A DNA stretch of 64,000 bases, taken from contig CM054059.1 in assembly GCA_028641055.1 (NCBI GenBank), positions 109,690,263-109,754,262 of the forward strand, in the 5' to 3' direction. The DNA is from Alopecurus myosuroides (Eukaryota > Streptophyta > Magnoliopsida > Poales > Poaceae). Each line of letters begins with the position of its first letter. Position 1 is the stretch's first letter. Below, one piece after another: positions 54,901 to 64,000 of this stretch. Under the pieces are notes generated by a model, which worked only from the letters and a program-made list of their open reading frames with translations, ran no database searches and had not been told where the DNA came from. A program made the position numbers and the translations under genes.

Positions 54901-56974
54901 GAAAAACATATTTTATTTGTATTTATTGGATTAGTAATGAATTAGTTATTGAATTTAGCAAATTGCAATTGATTTGTTTGAATTCAAATTTAAATTGCAT
55001 TTTGAAATTTCAAAACAGTGAACAAATGATACCAATAAATAGAGAATTAAATTTAGACCAGTGTGCATATTTTATTTATCTTAATTGGATTTGGCATTTG
55101 AAAGTTATTCACATTTCCATTTTAGGGGCCAAAAAGTAAAAGCAGGGACCTAAAAAGAAAGAAACGGAATTGCAGAGGGGCCCCTGGACGTTTTACACCC
55201 AGTGCAATTCTGGCCTGAGACGCTGTCGTGCGGGCCCATGCCACTGTGGCGTGCCAACGAGGCGGGTGAGCTGTGAGGTGGCAGTGGCGGTCTATGACGC
55301 GCGGGTCCCGCGCGGGTGCGCGCAGAGGGAAAAAGATTGGGGCGAAAAATCGCGCCCCGCGGGACTCGAACCCAGGTGCTAGCGCTTCCGCGCAGAGGGC
55401 AGTGACCAGTGCGGCTTTGGTGCGTTTCGTGTCAGGTATGGGAAGCGAAGGAGGTTAACCTGTCTGCTGTGCGTTAACTGCAATTTCTTCGACAGTACCT
55501 CTCTGAACCGCGACGGGAAAACAGGCAGCGTTCGCCGGCGGTGCTGCTGCTCGATGCCGCGGTCCGTGCGGTGGTTGTGCTGCGTGTGGGGCTGCTGTGC
55601 TCGGTGCGGCCGCGTGTGTTCGTGCGAAAGCAGAGAGGAGGAGGGCGACGAGGGAGGTGGCGAGCTCACCTCGGTGCAGGGACGCAGAGGATCGAGGCAG
55701 AGGCTGCCGGCGACGGTCGCGGACGGCGGCGGCGCCACACGCCATCCCGGGAGCAACGGAGAGGTCGAGGGCGGTCAGGGAGCAGCGGCGAACCCATTCC
55801 CGCTGCTCAACGGAGGGGAGCAAGGGGCTGCCGGCGGCGATCCTCGCCGGTTCAGAGGAAATTTTCGTGCCCGTGACGGCGGGATTCAGAGAAGAAGTCG
55901 TGGCAGAGAGGGGAGGCGACGGCGCGCTGCGAGGTAGAAGGGGTGGGCGGCTAGGGTTAGCAGTGGGTAGGTGGTCTTATGGGGTTCCGGAGTCGTACGG
56001 CGCGTCATCGAGCGGGGGAGGAGAGATCGCACGGTGGTACGCCATGTCGTACAGAGATGACCTCACCGAGAGGTAGGTGACAGCGATGGAGGGAGTGGGC
56101 CAGAAAGGAAAAAGGGCCTGGGGGAAAAGATATTGGGCTGCTAGGTGAAAATGGGCTGGCTTAGTTTTCTCCCCCCTCTAACAGATTTCTTTTTATTATT
56201 TCTGTTGCATTTTTTTTTTGCTGCAACCAAAATGGAAGAAAAAGAATGCTTTTAGGTTAATAGAAATTTTAGAAAAATTAGTGTTAGCTAGTTAGGTTAA
56301 AAGAAAACAAATGCCAAGGTTGGTTTTTCAAAAGATTAATTTTTAATTATTGTTTTGTAATTTAAGTCAATATTTAAAAGAATGCTTCTTATTTGGCTTT
56401 TATTAAAAATCAACATGTTTATTAGGGGAACCCCAATGATTAAAATAGAACAATTGGTTTGGTTATAATGCTGATTTTATAAATTGCATTTGGGTGCTGT
56501 TTGAAAACACTTGGTTGAATTGGAATATTTGCAAATTAATTGGTTAATGATTGAAAACAACAAGTTTAATAGGGTGAGCCCTATTATTAAAATGATTAAA
56601 ATGATTAGAATAGTTTGTTAGCTTTCATGAGTTGGAATTTGGTGCTGTTTGAACTTGAGTTTTGAGTTTGAAAGCAAATTGGGAATTATTTAATTGAAAT
56701 GAAAGCACCATTTTATTTGTTGATCAATGTGGAAAACATGACAACAAATGGTTGGTTTTATTTGAGATTTTTATTTCCAAAGTTGTAACAGAACAAGTAT
56801 GAAAACAAAGCATTTGAAATTGTTTGAGTTTTATTGTGAAAACAAAGAATAACAGATGCAAAACAAATGGTAAACAAGGCAAACAAGGAAATAAATATGA
56901 TGGCATGATGCAATACTTTAATAACAAGAAATCAAACATTCTAAATGGTAGGTTTTCATACTTGGGCTGTTACA
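51977..56974 (-). mobile_element. Solo LTR of about 5 kb (LARD/Sukkula-like)
   Basis: On the minus strand it starts TGTAACAGCCCAAG (56974) and ends 'gtccgggtgcgaca' (51977); 4998 bp. TCCAC is duplicated at 51972-51976 and 56975-56979. No primer site, polypurine tract or second LTR adjoins it. It contains a GC-rich block (55150-56110), an AT-rich degenerate repeat block (53930-55130), and 3' sequences around 52.2-52.7 kb that I recall from Triticeae LTRs. Large LTRs of this size are known from LARD elements such as Sukkula; the name is a guess. No ORF in it is convincing. Confidence 0.8.
53930..55130. repeat. AT-rich degenerate tandem-like repeats inside the solo LTR
   Basis: Words such as 'ttattcaaaacat', 'aaacatattttat', 'aattaaacaaggtttaa' and 'gcaagttatgattt' recur in the same order several times, roughly 110-180 bp apart, with many changes. 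The block is strongly AT-rich beside a GC-rich block. Confidence 0.55.
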
Positions 56975-56979
56975 TCCAC

Positions 56980-57536
56980 TTGTCAGCATTTTCAGTGGAC
57001 CCACACAACCTTTTAACGGTCAAACGAGATTCCTCCGACATGAGTGGCAGTTTTGAACCTTTGCCAGGCTCCAAGGGGCCAAGTGGGGCAAAAAACCTAA
57101 AGCCATAGGAAAAAGTGAGGAAAACTAACATTGTGTGGGGTTCCAAAATAGAAAGTTTCAAAAAAGTAGTGTATCTTGTTTCGCCTTTTTCAAAAGAAAA
57201 AACTCTTCGAAAGCATCGGGGAATCTGAGGCTCGCGTCCTCCGCATGCAGTGCTTGCTACGCGTCGTCACGGGCCCACCAAGAACCTTATCCTTTCACGC
57301 CCTCGTTGAGGCCGACCCTCGTCTCTTGCAGTTAGTTTACTGCACATGGCAGCCATGGATACTAGTCCACTCCCGTAGTCCGCCGACGCTCACAGACGGC
57401 ATGTCCTCCATCCCCCACCCATGAGTCGGGACCATCTGTAACGTCATCTACTCCTCCACCCATCCCATCCGCGCGGTCGCTCCTGGCTCGGCGGCCAACT
57501 TTTCTCGATCATGGCTGAGCTGGCCACCGTTGCTGT
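56980..57536. other. Flank between solo LTR and SIRE-like LTR, no gene seen
   Basis: It is continuous with the sequence before 51972 once the solo LTR is removed. The 57200-57530 part is GC-richer and has no ORF of note. GCTGT at 57532-57536 would be the target duplication of the following LTR; its partner is outside the window. Confidence 0.4.
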
Positions 57537-58817
57537 TGAAAGTGCATTTCATTTTCCCGGTTTTTGTGTTTTAGTTAATAATACTAAGTACATTATTTAT
57601 CAAGGTGTTTAGTGTGTAGGTGTTATATTTAACATCGGCATTGATCACCAAAAAGTTCGGTGAAGTTTGGCCTAAGAGTTTTGGGACAGCTGCCAACCGG
57701 ATTATTGGTACCGGATTATTCCGGAGGAGCCGGATATTCCGGTTAATAAAGTTTTGGTCAAATTTATGGACAGAGATGAGACGGATATTCGATACCGGAT
57801 TATTCATCTCTGACCGGATATTCCGGTTGTGGAGTTTTTGCTCGAAAACGGCTAAGGACTGAAGATGGAGCTGACAGAGATGGACCGGATTATTGGTACC
57901 GGATTATTCCGTAGGAGCCAGAAAATCCGGTACGGTTGCCTGCGCAGGACAGAGACAAGCCGGATTATTGGTGCCGTATTTTTCAGAGGCAACCGGATAT
58001 TCCGGTTGAAGTCAACAGGATTCGAGCAGATAAGCAGACTGGATATTCCGGTCCAAATTTGGACCGGATATTCCGGTACCCCAAATCCTGCAAAACGGCT
58101 AGTTTTGAGGAGGGGTATAAATACCCCTCCTCTTCCTCCTTCAGCTCTAGTTCTTCCCCTTGGCATTCAATATCATTTAATAGCTCACCAAATCCCTCAT
58201 AACTCCCAATCCATCCACCCAAACTCGAATATCTTTGGAGGATTGAAGGAGAAGGCCCCGATCTACATCTTCACCGACCCATTCTTCATTTCCCCCTCTC
58301 TAGCTTGAGGGATCTAGCCTAGGGTTTCCTCTTCTGGAGAACCTAGGCATCTTGCTATTTCTTGGTGATTCAAGATTGTTGGGAGCCCCCAATTTGGTTG
58401 TGGGTGTGTGCCCCAAGTTGTTTGTAAAGGATTCGATTCCCGCCTCAAAGGGGATCAATAGTGGAAGGTGGACTAGGCCTTTGTGGCGGGGTTCATCGGA
58501 GAATAGGGTGAGGCCTTTGTGGCGTTGACTAGGCCTTCGTGGCGAGCTCACACCCCTCCAACGATACGTACTCCCTTAACAAGGAGGAACTCAGGATTAC
58601 ATCGTGTCTCCGCGTGCTTCACTTCGGTTACCTCGTTCCCTTACTCCCTTTACTTGTGCTTGCATTGTGATTGTTTCTATCCTTGTCATATAGATAAATT
58701 CACCGTAGTTGCATTATCTAGAGAATTTACCTTTGTGTCAAGCCTAAACTACAAGAAAAATTAAAATTGGTCGTCGCACCTATTCACCCCCCTCTAGGTG
58801 CCCATACTTTACTTTCA
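57537..58817 (+). mobile_element. 5' LTR of a SIRE-like Copia element
   Basis: It begins TGAAAGTGCATTTC and ends 'actttactttca' (inverted TGAAAGT/ACTTTCA ends), directly before the primer site. 1281 bp. A TATA box 'gggtataaatacccc' lies at 58113-58127. The U3 part carries a cluster of CCGGATATTCCGG palindromes. Confidence 0.8.
57698..58080. repeat. Cluster of CCGGATATTCCGG palindromes in U3
   Basis: Perfect copies at 57730, 57814, 57993 and 58064, and a near copy at about 58039. The related 'accggattattggtaccgga' occurs at 57698 and 57883. All lie within 420 bp upstream of the TATA box at 58115. Confidence 0.9.
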
Positions 58818-58819
58818 AT

Positions 58820-58831
58820 TGGTATCAGAGC
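58820..58831 (+). other. Primer binding site of the SIRE-like element
   Basis: TGGTATCAGAGC, complementary to initiator tRNA-Met, two bases past the LTR end. Confidence 0.95.
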
Positions 58832-58872
58832 CTCGGCTCTTCTATCGGGCTTAACCGCCTAAGAGTTTAAGT

Positions 58873-61800
58873 ATGGGTGAAGATTCGGACGCCGAAGGTT
58901 CCGTGGTTAGGGTGTCCATGGATGATCTCAATGAGTTGAGAAATTCATTGACCTCATCCATAGACACCAAATTTGATGAGTTGCGTCAAGTCTTGGCGGA
59001 ACTCCTCAAAGCCAAAGGACCGGAGGTCGCCGACTCTACTCCTACGGAAGTTCCTCCGGAGGGCGCCAAGAAAGGGGTAGATGGCGAACCATCTAAAATT
59101 GCTTCCGCCGAAAACTCCACCGAGAAGGGTACGGAAGGAGAGGGAGAATTTCACTCCGTCAAAGGACATTATTCTCCTGATCCCCCGTCCCTCATCCTAA
59201 TATAATCCCTAGGGGAGATCCACCTAAAATTGATGCTTTTTCTTTTCGTGAATGGCAATATTACATGGAGAATCACTTGAACTCTTCTTGTATAGAGCTT
59301 TGGAGAGTCACTCGTGATGGATACAAACGTCGTGACCCCAAGAACCTTACAAGTAGGGAAGCCGTAGATTGTCAACTCAACTACACCGCATTGTCAATTC
59401 TTCAACAAGCCGTGGGTCCTAACCACATGTCGCATCTTCAACAATATTCCACCGCCAAGGAAACATGGGACGCTCTTGTCATCATATTTGTGGGCAATGA
59501 GAGTATGCAAAGGAATAGATATGATGCCTTGACCAATGAGGCCGAAGGGTTCTATATGCATGATGGAGAGGACCATGTAGACATGTACCGAAGACTCAAG
59601 ACTCTTGCCACCGCATTCTCAAATGTTGGTGCCAAGTACATTGATGATGCTTGGATCAAAAGGAAGTACATGATTTCCCTAATGCCATTTGAGGGCGCGG
59701 ACTTGAAGAGCATTCAAGGAAGACATGATTTCTATTCCATGACCTAAACTCAAGTGATTCAAGAAATGTGCTCCTATCAAATGCAAACCAGGAATGCTCT
59801 TGACAACCGTGCTAGGGCCATTGGAATGCACAAAGGGGCATCGGTTTCTTTGAAGGCCAAGGTTGTGTCAAGAGAGGTTGAGTATGAAGAAGAAGGAGAA
59901 GAGGCGTTGCCTCCCTTGAAGGAACAAGACTATGATCCCGTGCTAAAGGATCTCATTGCTCTCATCGTGCAAAAGTTTTGGAGGAATCCTCCCAAGGGAA
60001 AGAAATTTGTTGAGGAGAAGACCAAGTCTCGCTATGGCAATGATGGGGCTCAAAAAGTGAGGTCTTGCTTCAATTGCCAAGATAAGCACCACTTCACTGC
60101 GGAGTGTCCCTATGAAAATAGAGAACTCCATAGTGGCAGGCTCATTCGCAAGGACAAGTCCAAGGTTGAGTACAAGAAACCTCATTTCAAGAAGAAAAAA
60201 TTCAACAATATGTCTCCCACCAAGTTTGTGCTATTGACTCAAGAGGAGTATGATTCCGGGAGTGATGAAGAAGAAGAAACCACAAATGAAGTGGCCGCTC
60301 TAGCTATTGATTCTACTCCATCATCTTCATCTCTCTTTGAATCCCCCAATGACAATCATCCTCAACGAAATGCCAAATGCTTCATGGCTAAGGCCACGGA
60401 GGTATCACCTTCCTCCAACTCTAAGACCCCTAGTGAACTAGAACATCTTGCTAATCTTAGAGTAGAAGATGAGAGGCTCTCCTTGGAATGCTTTATGTCT
60501 AACATGCAAGGGGAGACCAAGAAGTACTTTGAGCATCTCATGAGCCAATTGGGAGAGGCCCAAGAAGCTCTTGAGAAGAAAGGTGAGGTTGAAAGAAGGG
60601 ATGCGGATGAAATTGCATCCCTCACTATGACTCTTGAGGAAGAGCATGATGTTAGAGTTTCTCTTGAGGAGGAACTTAAATCTATTGAAGAAAATCATAA
60701 TGAACTTGTTTCTAATATCACTAAGGAACGTGATCTTGCTATTGCTAAATATAAAAAGGCTAAAAAGGATAAGTTTGAGTTTGGGGTTGGTCATGGTAAA
60801 CTAACCGAGGAGTTTGAAAGACTAACCGAGGCTCACAAAGCTTTGGAGAGTCAACATTCTTCCCTCAAAGAGTTGCATGAACAACTTCAAACTCAACTTA
60901 ATCAACTTAAAAACCCTAGCACCTCTACTTCTTCTTGTGATCATGCAAATATTATTGAGGAAAATGCTAGGTTGAAGGTGTAGCTTGCAAGGCTCAAGGG
61001 CAAAGGCCCTCAAGTTGAGAAGGTTGTGGTCTCTACCCCACAAGTGGTTGCCCCTAGCTCGAATGTGGTCATTGCTAGACCACAATTGAGTGCTCCAAGG
61101 CCACAAGTGGGCAAGCAAGGTCTTGGATATGTTGCCAAGAAAAATAACAATAAGAAGACCAACAATGGTGCTTCGGGTGGTATTGTCATTAGGGACAACA
61201 CTACTCGTAGCACACCCGCACAAGCAAGCAATGTTGTCTCGAGTAGTAGTGTCATGAGGGACAACACTACTCGTAGAACCTCCGCGGGAACTAACAATCC
61301 ACACCATTTCTTATATGTTGATTTTTATGGTGTTGTGCAAGCTAAATATGTTGGTCCGATTGAGGGTTTCATTGACTATACTATTTGGGTTCCTAAGACC
61401 CTTGTTGCTAACATGAAGGGACCCTCCTCGGGTCCTAACTATAGTCAATGATCTCTTGCAGAACTATGCTTCCAGTGGGTCTAAATGGATAATTTATAGT
61501 GGATGCACTAGTCATATGACCGGAAGCAAAGAACTTGTGACGGAGTTGCGCCCAAATGACATACAAGCAACCGTCACTTATGGAGACCCGTCCTCGTCTA
61601 TGGTATTCGGGTTTGGTAAGGTTGTTATTGCTCCCGATATCACTATCGTGAACGTCATGCTTGTCGAATCCCTTGGTTTCAATTTACTTTCCGTCCGCTC
61701 TCTTGGAAAGATGGGTTTTTCCGTATTTTTTTATGTTGATATTGTGGTCCTTTTGAGGAGCAAGACTCTTGACGTCGCTTACGTGGGACATGTTGAAAAT

Positions 61801-64000
61801 GAGTTGTTCGTGGTAGATTTTTCGAAGTCCACCAACTCTCAAACAATGTGTTTCTTCGGAAGGGCGAACGTGGGATGGTTGTGGCATCGCCGCTTATCCC
61901 ATGTCAACATGAGAACTTTGCAAAGTCTTCACAAAGGTGGCCTTATTGTCGGACTAAAAGAAAATGTTTCCTTTTCAAAGGATCGCGTTTGTAGGTCGTG
62001 TGTTGAAGGGAAGATGCATGATAAGGCGCACAAGGCCAAGACTATTATTCCATCAAAGAGGATCTTGGAGCTTCTCCATGTTGATCTCTTTGGTGTCGTG
62101 CCCGAGGTAAGTCTTGGTGGCAAGAAGTATTGCTTGGTGATTGTCGATGATTATTCAAGATACACTTGGGTTTATTTCTTCAAGTGCAAGAGTGAAACTC
62201 AACAAACCATCATCGATTTCTCCAACTAAGTGCAACGTCAATACAATGTGGAAATCTTGGCTATTAGGAGTGATAATGGTTCGGAGTTCAAGAACTACAC
62301 TTTGAATGAATTCCTTAGTGAAGAAGGCATTCGTCATCAATACTCCGCCACTTACACTCCTCAACAAAATGGTGTTGCCGAAAGGAAGAATCGCACTCTC
62401 TTGGATATGGCAAGGACCATGTTGGCGGAGTACACTTCTCCCCAATATTTATGGGTCGAGGCCATATCCACCGCATGCCACTCCTCCAACCGCCTCTACA
62501 TCCGCAAAGGCTTGGACAAGACTCCATATGAGATCCTCACCGGCAACAATCCCAACGTCTCCTACTTCCGTGTATTTGGTTGTAAGTGCTTTTATTTGAT
62601 CAAGGGTGTTAGGTTGTCTAAATTTCAATCCAAAACTTTTGAGGGTATATTTGTTGGTTACGGTGCCGAATCCCACACTTATAGAGTCTTTGACAAAGCC
62701 TCACGGATTGTCATAGAATCTTGTAGTGTAGTTTTTCGAGGAAAATGATGGCTCCCAAGTGGCGCAATTTCATGTTTCTAATGTAGATGTTGAAATACCT
62801 CAAGAAGCCATAGGAAGGATGGGTGTGGGATTTTTCCGCCCCATTTAGGGACACCTTATGGCGACTCGACAAGGACTATGCTCTACTCAAGTGGAGCCCT
62901 CCTCTACAATAGAAGAACAAGCCAAGGAGCCAAGTGCTACACCTAACCAAGAACATGATGAAGACCCTCCTCTTATTGACCAAGTTACTACGCAAGATGC
63001 AACCACTCCTATCATTCATGCTAGTCAAGGTCAAGGCCAAGATCAACCATCCTCTTCATCCTCTCCTCCAGTTGAAGCTAGTGTTGAAGATATTATTGTG
63101 ATGATGATGATGATGATGATGATCAAGGCCAAGTTTGTCAAGATGGGACCCAAATGATCAATATGATCAAGTGATTCCTCCGTGCAATAATGCGGAGATC
63201 GAAGCCCGTCGTGCTAGAAGGATAAGAAGAGCTTTGAAGCATATTGATGCCCAAGACAACAAGGTCTTGGAAGATATTCAATCTAGAAGATCCACTAGAA
63301 GGCAATTGGCACATTTTAGTGAGCATCAAGCTCACATATCTATGGTGGAACCAAAGAAAGTGTTTGAAGCTCTTGAGGACTCCGATTGGGTTGAAGCAAT
63401 GCATGATGAGCTCAATAATTTTGAGCGCAGAAAGGTTTGGAGATTGGTTGAGAAGCCCGAAGATTGCCACAATGTTATTGGCACTAAGTGGATATTCAAG
63501 AACAAGCAAGATGAGCATGGCATTGTCATAAGGAACAAGGCAAGATTGGTTTCTCAAGGTTACGCTCAAGTTGAAGGCATTGACTTTGATGAAACCTATG
63601 CACCCTTGGCTCGCCTTGAGTCTATCTATATCCTCCTTGCTTATGCATCTTCGCATAATTTCAAATTGCAACAAATGGATGTTAAAAGTGCTTTCTTGAA
63701 TGGTCCACTAAAAGAGGAGGTATATGTTAAGCAACCTCCGGGGTTCGAGAACCTCAACTTTCCTAACCATGTCTACAAACTCGACAAAGCTCTCTATGGT
63801 CTCAAACAAGCACCACGTGCTTGGTATGAGCACCTTAGAGAATTGTTGGATGACCGTGGTTTCGAAGTTGGGAAGATCGACCCCACTCTCTTCACCAAGA
63901 GAGTAAAGGGAGAGCTTTTCATATGCCAACTCTATGTGGACGATATTATCTTTGGCTCAACTAACCAAGATTTCAATAATGAGTTCTCTAAGCTTATGAC
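58873..64000 (+). pseudogene. SIRE-like Copia gag-pol, broken, cut by the window end
   Basis: Gag starts at the ATG at 58873 and shifts frame near 59190. In-frame stops occur at 59745, 60980 and 62227; further frameshifts lie near 61445 and after 62748. Domains appear in order. Gag ('FSFREWQYYMENHL' onward) is followed by a zinc knuckle ('CFNCQDKHHFTAEC', about 60070) and a long coiled coil (60500-60980). The protease motif is 'YSGCTSHMTG' at about 61496, where the catalytic Asp is replaced by Tyr. The integrase has the HHCC finger ('HRRLSHVN', 'CRSCVEGK') and 'SDNGSEFKNY'. The reverse transcriptase is open from 63171 to the window end, with '[11 protein letters not shown]' and '[12 protein letters not shown]'. 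The last motif and the coiled-coil gag extension fit the SIRE/Maximus lineage. It is not functional. Confidence 0.85.
63099..63123. repeat. (GAT)n microsatellite inside the SIRE-like pol
   Basis: About eight consecutive GAT units, in the linker between integrase and reverse transcriptase. It may have contributed to the frameshift there. Confidence 0.9.

Noticed and set aside
55379..56076. Overlapping long ORFs on both strands
   Set aside because: They lie in the GC-rich block of the solo LTR, all frames are low-complexity, and no domain is seen.

Overview
The window looks like intergenic-rich chromosomal DNA of a Triticeae grass (wheat, barley, rye or Aegilops). There is no prokaryotic signature. 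Almost everything is nested plant transposable elements, and the family features match those grasses: Athila-like LTRs with a tRNA-Asp-type primer site, a Tat-type Gypsy element carrying an antisense gene, a SIRE-like Copia element, an L1-type LINE, and a roughly 5 kb LTR of the LARD/Sukkula kind. The species cannot be told from the sequence. Element family names are from memory of family features, not from a search.

Layout. 1-6543: right half of a Tat-like Gypsy element. Its sense pol is gutted, but a spliced antisense gene is intact on the minus strand, followed by the 3' LTR. This element sits inside an Athila-like element (6544-10262), whose right end abuts the 5' part of a second, inverted Athila-like element (10263-13363). 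13363-18800: degraded AT-rich LTR sequence interrupted by an inverted solo LTR with a 5-bp target duplication, then fragments. 19462-24152: two tandem minus-strand copies of a LisH/CTLH-type host gene. The upstream copy lacks its last exons and the downstream copy lacks its start codon. 24839-29132: LINE with an intact ORF2. 31079-39097: complete young Copia element with 1337-bp LTRs and target duplication GATTA. It is inserted in a long Tat-like LTR (39103-41759, continuing left of 31079), which also holds a 0.9 kb Harbinger-like element. 42652-43787: second Harbinger-like element carrying a decayed ORF. 44.7-46.6 kb: LINE remnants. 47083-50063: five-exon host gene for a protein with three GATA-type zinc fingers. 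50741-51830: decayed SANT/NAM-like ORF. 51977-56974: 4998-bp solo LTR with target duplication TCCAC. 57537-64000: 5' LTR and broken polyprotein of a SIRE-like Copia element that runs off the window.

The genes most likely to be cellular are the GATA-finger gene and the LisH/CTLH pair. The most unusual object is the antisense gene of the Tat-like element: seven exons, a TATA box, and about 789 codons open throughout, while the sense polyprotein beside it is destroyed. A second Tat-like LTR at 41.76 kb has a TATA box at almost exactly the same distance from its LTR boundary and in the same antisense orientation.
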